Below are positions 22,401 through 34,099 of a stretch of DNA of 64,000 nucleotides, in pieces. The notes below the pieces were generated by a model, which was given only the letters and a program-made list of their open reading frames with translations, was not told the DNA's origin and ran no database searches. The position numbers and the translations under genes are program-made. Source of the DNA: Eopsaltria australis (lineage: Eukaryota; Chordata; Aves; Passeriformes; Petroicidae); assembly GCA_034509425.1 (NCBI GenBank), contig JAVTVJ010001387.1, forward strand, positions 1 to 64,000. Direction: 5' to 3'. The stretch's first letter is position 1; each line of letters opens with the position of its first letter.

Positions 22401-25400
22401 ATGTAAAACTTTCTCTGCTCTTTCTTGGATGCGTGCACACATACACAAGTGTACACTTTTTAATAGTTCATCTTTCAAACCAATTGTTCTCTTTCTATTA
22501 AAAATCTTTATAGACTGACCTCAAAACCAGTACTTCACCATTGAAACCAGTAATTTTTTCTGAGTCCCAAGCTTATTCACCTCCAAAAATACAGAATACT
22601 GCCAGGATCTCAGGGTCAGGGGACTCCCTTTACAAGCCATTGGTAGCACAGAAAATAATTGTTTTTGTTCTTTTGACTAGAAAAAAAAATCTAAGCTTTT
22701 GTAAGGATGAAACTATCTGAGAAGGAACTAGTTCTGGTCTGCTTATTATCCCCACTACCATCTCACCACTGTTCATCTTAACAAATACTGACTGTCAACA
22801 TCCTTTTCTGCAGACCCTGGAAGTGAGATCAGCTCTTTAGGGACAAGTGCTCCTCCCTGGGCATGCACACACTTTTGACTGACAGGAGAAATATCTAGCC
22901 TTATCAGTTTTGCTAGCCAATGGATGAACATGGTTCAGTCTAGGCAAGATTTCCCTTGGGATGCAAGCCAAAATCCACGGTCTGGCTCTGGTCTGGCCTT
23001 ACATGAGTAATGGAATTCCACTTGCTCCTTTAAGTCTCTATTCAGGAATATATTCCATCCATGCATGATCAGTATTTTGATGCCACCTCTGCATAAACAA
23101 ACTCCTAAAAGGATCATATGGGACTGACACATCTAGTGCTATGACATTAAAAATCAGACTTCTCATTTGAAAGTGAAAGGGCACTTCCAGAGAAACCTGG
23201 TCATGTGCTTGGAAACCTGGCTTTGGTTGTTCCTGCCTCCATCATTTAGTGAGTTGGAATAGATTTTCCTCTGGGTACAATATTGTTCTTCTCATGGGTC
23301 AAACTTCTTTCATGACCTCCTTTAGTAATGTCTCAACACTTCTACTTGACCTTGCTGATGAACTGCATTTGTGGTATGTAGTATTGTTAATATTGGACCT
23401 GCTGGTTTGTATTAGGAGCAAGAGTTCACTCTACACTCATTTCCAGACACTTGCATTCAAATTCTGTTCCTGCAGAAAGGTGATGTCTTCCGTGTTTTGC
23501 TTACCTTTTCTCTTCATGGTGTAAGACTGTCTTCATGGGTATATCTTTATAAGGGTGAAAGAAATATATGTCCAATGAATTTTCAATAAATGAATATGGC
23601 ACTTTGAAATCTATGCACATAACAGGCAGCAGACTTCTAGGGCCGCACAGAGTTCTATTTCCAGCTTTTATTTAATTTTCTAGTGATAGTGCAGTCTCAT
23701 ATGGCATGGTGCAAAAGGCAAATCTCATATCCACAAGTGTACATTCATTTAAGGTTACCTTATAAAGTAATTTTGTTACAGAGGTAGCTCCAACTGGAAA
23801 AAAAAAGTGTGGAGAACATTAATTCAGTTGAGTCTCTCACCATTTCAAATTGAAAGGGAGAGAAACCCAAACATGCACCAATTTAATATAAAGTCAATTC
23901 CTTGAAAACTCTCCTGAGTAGATTCTTTATTTCCTAGTAGAGATTCTTACTACAATTAGTCTCTCATGAAGACTTAATAAAATTTAATTCTCCTCAAATA
24001 GGCTAACAATTTCCATGAAATTAATCAAAACTTATAATATGAGACTTTTACTCCTGTGATACTTGAGGCTGAAACTTGCTGATGGATTAAAAAGTCATGG
24101 AATGGATAGACAATACCAAATGAATGTGTAGGTGGGTTGTATATGCCCTATTTCCACAATAAATAACTTTGATTCTCTCATATTCCTTTGGGGTCTAAAT
24201 CTGTTTTTCAGACAGGTTGCTTAAACATGTGCTTAGCCACGGAGTCCTAACACATTATTTGAGTGTTTTTCACTATTCTACTGTGATACCTGTGCAGGGA
24301 ACTCTCTGAAGTGAGGGATTTAGTCCAAAGTATAATTGTGGTAGAGACTGAGTGGGAGCGAAAGAAGCAGCCCCAGCAGGGAATTTGCCACCATACCCAG
24401 GCAGCTGGGAAACCTGAGAAATAACACAAATAGAATAGAAAAACAAAGTTTTCTGTGTGGTTGATTAAGTTATCTTTGAACACACATTTCTCAGTCATCA
24501 GTGGGCCAAGCCTTCCCAGCTCAGCTCCCCCAGCCCTGGCACACTGTGCCAGACAGTCTCGGAAAGTGGGCAAATGACCTCACTTTTACTCACTGTTACT
24601 GGCACATCAAGAGGGAGCTTAGACAGAGGCATTCGTGTTTATGAGCAAGAATAATGACCTGCTTTATTTGTGTGCATCCTCTAGCTGATAAATGCTATCA
24701 TTTCAAGATTAAATATTACAAAAGGAGATTTGGTGAGAAATAGCGTGTAGCTAATTAGCAAAAAGTGATGTGAAATGAAAAGGCACGTGAGCATGTATGG
24801 AACAACCTTTATATTTCATAGAGATTCACATATGTTAGTGATGAAGCATTTAAGTTATTGAATCCTGAAATGCTTTGACTGTCAACACCAAACATTTTCC
24901 TCTTTAGATCTGAATTTTCCAGAGATTCTCTAAAAACAGTGAATTTTGTCCTTTATGTTGTTACTAATTTTAGAGGAAGGCCCTGTGTAAGAGTTAAATT
25001 GACAGATCATGTTTACAATCACATAGTTTCTGTTCAGGGAAACTCATCATACGAGATGTTCAGGCTTAGAAGAACTAATTTGGATTCAGCACACAAGCAC
25101 TAATGGAAGTGTCCAAGTCCAGTTATTTCAGTCTATTAAGTTTAACTCTCTAGTGCTTTAGCTTAAATAGAAATCTGTGCTTTGGCCCCACTTGTCTGAT
25201 ACTCATCATATTTAGTTGTAAGGACTTTATTAAGGCTACTCATTTCTACTGGTCAGTAGTCACTCACTTATTTTGTGACTTTAATATGTTCACAGCTGAT
25301 GTGTTCCACTGACATTTTACAGCACAGTTAATTCTTCTCCTTTTTGTTAAGGGATTCACTTGCATGAACTGGACATAGGGATAATATGAAAATTAGAAGA

Positions 25401-26448
25401 AGAAAATTATAAACAATTTAAAAAATCATTTCTAGCTATAAGAGTCATTACAGGGTTAGATTAAATCCTTGGGGTCTGACTAGTTGTCATAGCCCCTGAA
25501 GACAGTGGGATAATAATACAGGTCTAATAGATGTGGTGTAAAAAATATGTCAGTGGGAGAAGAATCAATAGAAGATGCAACATTTTATCTCCATTGCATT
25601 GATCTGCACACAAAAAGAGTACTGGCAGCCAGAGAGATGAAATACAAAGCTCCAGTATTGTCAGGAAGCTGTGCTAGTTGCTGAAGAGAGGAAGTCTTAA
25701 AAAAATACCAGAAGGAAAAGAGATTATAGGGACTATGACATATATGATCAACTGGCAATACAAGGATAAAGCAGAAAAAGGGATGGCAGTGGATGTCCTT
25801 GGAGCCTCATGGGGAGAAGCTTATGAAAGAACAACATAATGTATTAGGCTGTGGATGCCCTGTTAGATGGGTTTCCTCGCTGTATTCCTTGTGTTTGGTT
25901 GTGCAATGCAAGGGGATAGAACCTCAAACATTGCTACTTGCATGCAACCTTGTTCCCACAACACAGTGTTGATTCACTGACACTGAATGGATCAATAGAA
26001 GAAACGTCACGCCAGTAAAGGCGGGGAACAAGTTGGATGGATATTTTTATTTACAGGACATTACAAGTTACTTTTACAGTTCCACTGAGGTAGAAAAACA
26101 ACAACAAACACATTCTAAGGTGACATATATGTCTATTTTTTGTGGATTACATCGATTTATTTTCAAGTACTGCTATTCCCCTCATCTAATTCAGCAAATA
26201 CATTCTACCTCGAAAATTACTTCATCACATGATTAGGTTTCTTATCAAAGTGAGGCAGTGGAGACCAAGTTCAAAACTGAAATAGGAAAGTAGGAGGATT
26301 CCTGAGCTGTCAGATTGCATCTAATTACCATGGTCTCTTCAGAAACAGCTGAGTGTAAAGAACATAATTCTGTAACCGCTTAATTTGACAGCATCTGCGT
26401 CACACCTAAGAGTAATTGCTCTACAAGTGTCTGAAGTATCTAAAGATA
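19481..26448. other. 7-kb intergenic stretch, possible conserved elements
   Basis: No repeat family, exon or RNA gene is recognised in almost 7 kb. It is AT-rich. Parts of it have the look of conserved non-coding sequence, with dense homeobox-type (TAATTA), CArG-like and E-box words: about 20,040-20,600, about 24,700-24,830, and about 26,290-26,448. This is an impression from texture only. The lack of recognisable transposons here is itself notable next to the LTR-rich flanks. Confidence 0.35.
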
Positions 26449-26453
26449 AGCAC
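26449..26453. repeat. Target-site duplication, left copy
   Basis: AGCAC directly before TGTCATGG. The matching copy is at 28429-28433. Confidence 0.7.
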
Positions 26454-26539
26454 TGTCATGGTTTGACATTGGCCAAAGCTGGGCACCCACCAAAAAAACT
26501 ATTTACGCATTCTCCTCTGCTGTAGTTGAGCAGACTGCT

Positions 26540-27420
26540 CAATGGCAAACCACAACTATTTTGGTGGAGAATGAAGGCAGCAAGTTCCAGGTGGAGCCCC
26601 TCCAGATGAAGACAAACTGAGGCCTGCGTTCTGCTGCCAGAGGAATGGAGAAAAACATGTTAGCAATGTCGATAGTGGCAAACCACTTTGCTGCCTTGGA
26701 CCCTAGCTTGTACTGGAGCTCCACAATGTCCAGTATGGCAGCACTCAGTAGTGGAGTCACTTCATTCAAGCCATGATAGTCCACAGTCAGTCTCCATTCC
26801 CCTTCCAATTTGCACACAGGCCAAATGGGGCTGTCAAAGGGTGAGGGGGTTTTGCTGATCACCCCTTGGCTCTCCAGCTCAAGAATCAGCGTGTGGATGG
26901 GAATTACAGCATCTCAAGTTGTCCGATACTGCTGGCGATGCACTGTTGAGGTGGCAATTGGCACTTGCTGCTCTTCTCCCTTCAGAAGCCCAACTGCAGA
27001 AGGATTCTTGGACAGCCCAGGTGTTCAACTGCCTAATGCCCTCTGTTTCCACAGCAGCTATTCCAAAGTCCCACCTGAGTCCCTTTGGGTCTTCGAAGTA
27101 CCTGCTGCAGAGGAAGGCTATGCCCAGAATGCATGGGGCCTTTGGGCCAGTCACAGTGGGATGTTTCTTCCACTCTGTTCCAGTCAGGCTCACCTCCAGT
27201 CAGGCTTCAAAAGGGTCAATTGCTATGATCTCCTTGTCACTCCAGAAATAGAAACTGTTTCTGCCCCCACATGTCCCGAAGGGATCAAGGTGCACTGCAT
27301 ATCAGTGTCAACCAAGGCTTCATATTTTTGTGGTTCTGACATTCCAGGCCATTGGAACCACACTATCCAAAAGACCGAATTCTTCCATGCCTCATCCTGG
27401 CTAGAGGCAGGGCCCCTCTA
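26540..27420 (-). pseudogene. ERVL-type pol remnant (protease end and RT start)
   Basis: On the minus strand the 26,880-27,193 part reads through the region between protease and RT, including SLTGTEWKKHP, TGPKAPCILGIAF and RYFEDPKGLRWDFGIAAVE. The 26,540-26,862 part gives the first RT boxes: SPFDSPIWPVCKLEGEWRLT, VDYHGLNEVTP, then ATIDIANMFFSIPLAAE with the first catalytic aspartate in box A. The sequence stops before the YxDD box, which is absent. A frame change separates the two parts and the end runs into LTR sequence. It is a broken fragment with no coding function. Confidence 0.85.
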
Positions 27421-27429
27421 GCCTTGGAT

Positions 27430-28428
27430 ATTATTGAAAACTAGAGCTACTTCCCTTCTGATTGAACTCACTCTCTCTGAGTTTCCCACTAGATTACAAT
27501 TTTTCAGCATCCACTTGCTCCAGTGTGAGCATTATTTCTCATGGGCTGCAAGTGGATCTCTGCATCCCTCCATGCACTTCATGAATTACAGGAGACAGTT
27601 TGTTGCATTATCATCCTCACCACAGCTTGTAAAAGAATCTCAGCTCCCATGTTTGGAGCACTTCCTCCTCTTCCTCCTTCCTTTCACTGACCTTAGTGTA
27701 GCCATGCTGTTCTCCTCGTGTGTCTTCACCTTTTCTCTAACTCGGAAGAAAATTGATGTCCATAGGTTCGTTAGTTCTCCAGTTCTATCAGTTGAAAAGT
27801 TCTTGTTGGGTTTCTCAGCACTGAAAAGTTGATCTAGTCTGGGCTCCATATCGGGGAATTGCTCATCAGGCGTCTCACTGTCAGCACACGGGCAGTGCCG
27901 GCTGCTGCGGTGCTGGCACCATTCAGCGCCTCTCTTCATGTGGGGCCCTGAAAAGGAGAAGCTCCTGCTGCCACCCCTGCCCTTCTACCCACAGCACGGC
28001 TGGTTAAAAGCAGCTAAGCATGCAAAGTTCACTGCAAGCTGTGCTGAGATGCCTCCAGCTGCATGGGTGCTCCTGGCGCCAGCCCTGGCGAGATGGTCTC
28101 GGCCGCGTGGCCGCTCATGGCGCTAGGATGGCCCCATGCAGCTGCGCCTGGATGGACCCCTGTCAGCCACCTCACCACCCCTTGGAAGAGGAAGAAAGAG
28201 AGGGTGGGTGTGGGTTTTTCCCTTCTTAAATATGTCATCACAGAGGTGTTTCCAACTTCTCTAATTGGATTAGTAACATACCCATTTTCAGATCCTTCAG
28301 GGATTGGCTCTGCTAGACATAGTAGAAGTTTTGAGTGTTTTTTTTGTTTTTGTTTTTTTTCCCTCATAAGCCACCTCTGTGGCTTATCCCACCCCTGACT
28401 ACAAGTCAGGCTATGGTAAATTAACACA
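27430..28428 (-). mobile_element. ERVL-type LTR, antisense
   Basis: Long LTR in reverse orientation, the counterpart of 4741-5806. Shared modules include 'catgggctgcaagtggatct', 'ctcagctcccatgtttggag', 'tttcactgaccttagtgtag', and the 'cccttcttaaatatgtcatc' plus 'acagaggtgtttccaac' block near its right end. A C/G-rich stretch with several CpGs occupies about 27,880-28,160. The outer end is marked by terminal CA and the AGCAC duplication. The inner end, which should begin with TGTCATGG, is missing where it meets the pol remnant. Confidence 0.75.
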
Positions 28429-28433
28429 AGCAC
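28429..28433. repeat. Target-site duplication, right copy
   Basis: AGCAC directly after the terminal CA, equal to 26449-26453. A 5-base duplication suits the ERVL-type assignment. Confidence 0.7.
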
Positions 28434-31400
28434 ACATTCACTTAATGTTTAATGAAAAGTTTAAAATGTTAAACTATTAAATTTGTTGTTATGGCTCAGA
28501 CATTGACATTTTGAGGTGAGGATCTTCCTTCCAAGTCAAGGTTAGAACTTGGGACTACTCTTTCAACACAGGAAAAGAACTACAGGCCATAGCATCTGAC
28601 ACCAAGCTATCATCTCAGTCAAGTATGCTGTTTCCCTCTGATCATTTGCTTTTCCAAGATGTAGAGTAATAAAAGAAGGCTAGGAACAGAATTGCCTAGG
28701 AAAATAGAAAATCTATTGTAAAGTATGTTTGATGTTTTGAATTTTGCTTGCACTTAAAAAAAAAAAAAGGAAAAGAAAAAGTATGACCTCTTTTTCCCTC
28801 TCCATGACATAAGAATTCTGAAAAAGACCCGAGTTACTCTTCTATGATTTTGTTTATTTTTCATACAGACATGTATTGCTCAAAGTAAAGAATCAAGGCA
28901 AAGTGATTTGGTCATGGAAAAGGTGCAGCACCTTTTGATGTGTAAAGGTAGAATGCCTCAACAGCATCAAATATAGAACAGTAACATATTTTACCTTCTT
29001 TGTTTCTAAACTCCTATATAAGCTGACACATCACAGAATGCTCTGGTTTGGATGATTTATTCACTGGTGGAAAGATTCCTGCCAAAAGTACTTGAGATAA
29101 TAATCTCATGACAAAAACTTGATATGCTTTGGATAGAGGCATCTTTATTTAATCACTGCAGTGATAAAGATGGATTCTTGGCTTTATGGACAACTTCTGT
29201 CTGCCAAAGAAGCCTTGTAACATAGACCTGTAAATCCTGGAGATAAGAGCTGCAGGATATTTACCTGATCATGCCTATCCACAGGAATCAGGATCCTGCT
29301 GAGAAGGGACACTTAATCAGTCTGGTAAGGCAAGAGCTGGTTCAGAGAACAGGAAACAAAGAAAGAAATGGAGATACAGGGACTAGGGGAGTAGAAAAGT
29401 TAGAATACAAACAAGAAGTAGTCAGCTTAGGAGCTAGAGGCTGTAAATGGCAGCCTGCCAAGGTGCTTATTCATAAAATAGGTTGGGGCATCTGTGTTCA
29501 TTAAAAAAAAATATTTATTTATTTATTTATTTATTTTTAAAAAATACAATTTGCATTCTTGTGTTCACACGTCATTGGGACAGAACAATCAATACATATT
29601 TATTTCAGTTTTCCTAAGGGTGGGCAGCTAAAATCTGGTCTTATGACAGCTGAAGCAAATGCTCAACTAGAAAGTTCATCTTCAAGAAATCTCAAGGCAC
29701 CAGAGTGTCAGAGCTATCAGAAATGTCTGAAAAGTCCTTTTATAGTTTTGGCTTAAGGGAAACACACACCTCTTAAAAAGAATATTTTGTTGGTTTTTTT
29801 TTTTTTTCTATTTGGCTGGAAAATAAAGACCTTACTGAAAGCCTCCTGTAAGTTGAATGGAGCAACAAGAAACAAAGCAATGCTTTTGAAGAGGCAAAAA
29901 ATGCTTGAATTCTGAAATGTTTTGACAGTCAGAATTGACAGTTGAAGAGAAAATGAAACATACAGTAGATTTGTGTTCAGTGAACTAAACCACCGATGGG
30001 ATTGCAGCTGATGTACACAAACTATCCTTAGCAAGTACCTGACTCCTCTGTCTCAGTAGCTGTGTTGACAAAAAGCTAATCATCTTGCTTCTGTGCAGGT
30101 CTTGCCTGCAGTCCACTGAACAGTGCAGCAGTTACAATAGTGAGAGCTCATAATAAGATAGAGGATAAAAAAGGAAAAAAGAAACAAAGTATATTAATTG
30201 TGGGCAGTTGCTTAATTATTTTCTATAACCTTCACACTTTGTTTGTAGGCTTTCTTATTAGTATCATTTTCACATGGCATTGGTTTCAGTTTAGTAGTCA
30301 AACACCATATGGAATTGAATAATCAAACATTGCTTTTTAAGATGTTGAAATGAAACATCCTGACTAATTTAATTTTTTCTAATTCTGAAAACAGACCTTT
30401 CCTTCTTTTTAGAGATCCAAATACACATTTTTCTATGAAAAATGTCACCAAAACAAAATATTGGCTTATTCCCTTCTTGCATGGATATCAATAAACACAG
30501 ATTCCCAGCTGATGGCCAAGGAAGGAATCTGAGTTCCCTGTGCAAAACTCCAAGGACATCTTTGCTCAGTTTTCTCTAATTTTTATCTGCACCAAGCAAG
30601 GTCACAAACTGGATTCTTACTGTTCTGGTTCTGTAAGGAAGAACAAGCCTATTCCCACAATCAGGAGCAGGCATATCTCATCTATACAGTGCAAACCAGA
30701 CTAAGAACTGGCTTTGGTATTTGGAAAAGTTTTGGAGATAGCTTTGGCATGTGCGGCTGTTCTCCTCTGTCCTTGGTGCTGGGATAGATTCCATGCGCAG
30801 ATAACACTCTCTATCCCTCACTCTGGTGATAAAACACTGCTATTTCTGAGATTTGTTACGGTTCAGTAAATGTTATAAAATTAATTTTATAAAATTTTTT
30901 TATAAAAAACTTCCAGATTAATAATTATTATGAACCTAGTATATTGTTACATGCCATCAGAAAAGAAGATGCATGTGGCATTGCTCGTATCATTACCATG
31001 GCTGCAGGAGTTGTTATTTCTCTTGTAGCAGACATCACTTATGGCAGGTAAATCACCTAACAGATCCTCATGAGTCCATCTTTCCAGCTGGGTTTCTCGG
31101 CAAATTGAGTAAAGGCTCTGTCTCCGAGGTAAAAGCCTTCTCCAGAAGCCTTTCTGAGACTAAGAATAGACACAGATCTATAGACTACATCATCTCTTTT
31201 GACTGTGTCTTTTCTTGCCTCTGTGCTTGATCCTCATGTAGTGAGGAGTGTGCTGGTGGGAACTTTCCTGACTGAATAGTCAGGGTATCACCTGGAAAGG
31301 AGGTACCCAAATCACGCTCACAAGCAACTGGATTTTCATCTGGAAGGTACATCCTGTGGGGGTTACTTGGAAGCTGGTGCTTGAGGCACGGTAGAGATGC

Positions 31401-32490
31401 TGAAGCTGGGACTGGGAGTATCTCACTGGAATCTGTGATTTTATGATGATACGCCTTGTTCTCCTGAAGAGGAGGGGACTGTGAAATAGTTGGTGTTAAG
31501 AGCTATGTTTTACAGTCTCATGTGTCATGATTTTCTGTGTCAGCTGTATAATCTGGTAAAACTGGGTGCAGTTTGCAAACAGAACCACGGGTACATGACC
31601 CTTGGAGAGTCAGCTGGCTTTGGAAACAGACCAGCAGTTCTAAAGAGGTTAACAATAAGCTCAAGTATCTCTCAGGGACTTCTGGATGCCCCTATTGTTT
31701 TCTCTGGCTTCTGAAGTCCCTGTGGATGACATCACTATTCTCTGCACAGAAGGGAGGACATTCACTACTGCAAAGCTTGTAAGGAGCTTGTGAACAGGAA
31801 AAATGACATTTCACAGCAACCCCACTTGGCTATGCTGACCTTTGGCTGCTACAGCAGTTCCTTGATGTAGCATGGTCCAGGATTCCCAAAATAGGAAGAA
31901 GAAAGCTGATTTTAGGCAATTGTGTGTTCTAAATACTAGTTCACATTTTTCTGATGCTTCTGTTTGAGGGTATTTGAATTGTTCCTTCCCAGACTCCAGG
32001 ATGTTAGAGCACAGTGTGCATATGGAGGTTTAGTAGTGTGGGGTGGAGACACTGTTCTTCTCTGTAAGAGCAGTCATATGATGAAAAAGGAATGTGAGGT
32101 GTAATATGAAAGACCCAAACTATTAACCCTGCTCAAAGTCATATAGGCACTTGGGGAGGCAACACAGATCTGAAAATACTGTGTTAATAGCACAGAAAAC
32201 CCGGCACACAGCTCCAGCAGGCTCCTAGGTTAATTTCTTGAGCACAGTAATTTATGCTAATACACTCCTATGTTACATATGGAAAAGCATAAAAAATACT
32301 GCATTATGCTCTTTGAACAGTAACTTTTGGGGGTAAGTTAAGGTTTAAAACAAGAGGGTTTTCCACCCCATTTTGATATTATTTTTTCCTTTCTGAAACT
32401 TCTTAGTAAAAGTTCAGCACATTCTTACCCAGGTGAGTTTTTTTGACTAACACTAGTGTCTGCTGCAAAAGTGTTTTTCTGGGAGCCTAA
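28434..32490. other. Intergenic, nothing recognised
   Basis: About 4 kb of AT-rich sequence up to the CR1 at the promoter. It includes a TTTA repeat at 29513-29537, an AT-only patch at 30,870-30,915 and a small hairpin (7-bp arms, 4-base loop) at 31267-31284. No exon or RNA gene can be supported. Confidence 0.45.
29513..29537. repeat. (TTTA)n microsatellite
   Basis: About six uninterrupted 4-base units, flanked by A runs. Confidence 0.9.
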
Positions 32491-32545
32491 AGAATAGAAT
32501 AGAATAGAATAGAATAGAATAGAATAGAATAGAATAGAACAGAAC
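32491..32545. repeat. (AGAAT)n tail of a CR1
   Basis: Nine AGAAT plus two AGAAC units, uninterrupted. Its purity suggests length variation between individuals. Confidence 0.95.
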
Positions 32546-32690
32546 AGTTCAGTAGAAGGGACCTAAAAAGACAATCTAGTCCAATTGTCTGATCACTTCA
32601 AGATGATAGAAAACTATAACAATGTTTTAAAGGGCATTATCCAAATGCCTTTGAAACACTGACAGGCATGAGGCACCGAGGCAGATCCAG
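32491..32690 (-). mobile_element. CR1 LINE 3' end with pentanucleotide tail
   Basis: The plus strand opens with nine AGAAT units (32491-32535) and two AGAAC units, then 'agttcagtagaagggaccta', 'caatctagtccaattgtctg', 'gggcattatccaaatgcctt' and 'tgaaacactgacaggcatga'. This is the reverse complement of a CR1 subfamily whose 3' end is a short tandem repeat instead of ATTCTATG. It ends about 55 bp before the CpG island that holds the complexin promoter. Confidence 0.85.
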
Positions 32691-33888
32691 GTGGCAGAAA
32701 CTGCCCTGAGTGTAGAAACATGCACTCCCGCATCTGCAGCTGGCATCTGAAAGCTGTGCGGACTGCGGAGCCCCGACGGTCGGCATCGCTGCCCCGGGGG
32801 GACTGACTGGCCTGTCATGCCTGCTGGGTCTGCATGCCTTTCCGCGCGGTGCCAGGTGCGGCCCCCGTCCTTCCTGACCTTCAGACGAGGTCGCCCACGG
32901 GCCGTGCCAACGACTCCCCGGGAGGCGCCGCTGCTCCCCATCCTCGGGCTCCCACTACTGCCGGCAGCATTCCGCCCTAGCTCCCTCCTTCCTTTTAGAC
33001 CCACATAGGTTACTTTGGGGGGTGCTGTCCCACCTCTCCTGTTGGCGACAAAAGGGCGGATCAGCAGCAGAACTCGTCTCCTCCCCACCCAGCTCCAAGT
33101 CGGCTGTCGGCATCCCTAAAGGTGGGCGCCGGTGCTGTGGAGCGGGTATTGCTCTGCTTTGCCACAGCTCCTTCCTTCTCACCTTCAGATGCCGTCCCGG
33201 ATCCGGGCTGGACAATGGATCGCTGCACTCGCGTCCTTCAGCGCCAACCGCAGGGAGACGACTTTCCTCTTTTCCCCCATCCCGCCCCCCCGCCCTCGCC
33301 CCCCCACCTGGATAGAGAGAGCACAGAGACGAGCAGCCGGCGATTCTTCTCCGGCCACAGTTAATCCGAGGCGAAGCAAGAGGGAAGAGAAGGGTCTGCT
33401 CCCTCCCTATCTTCTTCCTTGCCTCTCCAACTCGTTCCAGGACCTAGGGAATGAGAGGGGATCTCCGGGAAGGACTCAGAACAGAGGATGCAGAACGCTC
33501 TCCCACACCCTCCCCCTTTTGCAGGAAGCCGCGGTTGCAGAGATTTCCCCTGGCACACACACAGACTCCCGAGGAGAGGCAAGGAAGCAATTGCAAAATG
33601 CAACAGCGAGTGACAACCAGCCCTCCTTCCCCCCACGGCACAGCACAAGGACACCTGGCTGCTGGAGACAGCCGGGGATGGGGTGGGGGACACGCATGCA
33701 GATACACGCACCCCTCCGCGGGGCTTGGGGAACGCTGGGGGCCTGCTCGGCGGCGAGCACCGAGGGGCGAAGGCGGCGCAGGGAAGGGGCGGGGGAGCTG
33801 GAGGCAGGGGGAGGGAGAGAGTCCAGCTCCCGCAACGAGGGGAGGAGGAAGGAGGGACCGTGTCGGTGGGATGGTCCGGAAATGCTGT

Positions 33889-33897
33889 GATAAAAAG
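33889..33897 (+). promoter_or_regulatory. CPLX2: TATA-like box
   Basis: GATAAAAAG, one base off the usual TATAAAAAG, in an otherwise GC-rich island. About 95 bp upstream is a GC box. If used, it would place transcription start near 33,920. This is an inference from spacing only. Confidence 0.4.
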
Positions 33898-33919
33898 AGG
33901 GGCGCGGGGGAAAAGTAGG

Positions 33920-34099
33920 GAGAAGCTCTGGACTCATTCCTTCTCCCCCACTCCGCACCCGCAACTTCCCCGGCAGCCCGCGGGCACACGGGCACCGGCC
34001 GGAGCCCGTGGGAGAGGAGAGGAGCCGCAGCAGCCGCACCTGCCGCAGCCACCTGCCCCGGCCCGGCCCCGCTCAGCACAGCGCCTGTCGCCCAGCGAG
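33920..34099 (+). other. CPLX2: Candidate non-coding exon 1
   Basis: The interval from the predicted start to a splice donor (CCCAGCGAG, then GTATCG at 34100). It contains no ATG, as suits a 5' leader, and is GC-rich with CAG/CCG words. Splicing to the acceptor at 34911-34913 would remove an 814-base intron. The start and the donor are both predicted. Other donors in the island are possible. Confidence 0.35.

Larger units (their letters stand above)
26454..28428 (-). mobile_element. ERVL-type endogenous retrovirus, rearranged and dead
   Basis: The 1975-bp element runs TGTCATGG...TTAACACA between two AGCAC copies. Read on the plus strand (antisense to the virus) it consists of three parts. 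The first is a short outer end of the 3' LTR (26454 to about 26535). The second is part of pol: reverse transcriptase at 26540-26862 and protease-end sequence at about 26880-27420. The third is most of the 5' LTR (about 27430-28428). Gag, most of RT, RNase H and integrase are missing. Both LTRs are incomplete on their inner sides. It cannot make a working virus. Confidence 0.85.

Noticed and set aside
26810..27421. 203-aa plus-strand reading frame
   Set aside because: It is the antisense shadow of the ERVL-type pol remnant on the minus strand.
1..32490. Search for the expected upstream neighbour, a histamine H2 receptor-type GPCR gene
   Set aside because: No long seven-transmembrane reading frame exists in this part. 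The neighbour, if conserved, is further left.
33119..33150. REST/NRSF-like motif (GGCGCC followed by GGTGCTG) in the island
   Set aside because: The two half-sites have the wrong spacing and the match is incomplete. Not enough to call a site.
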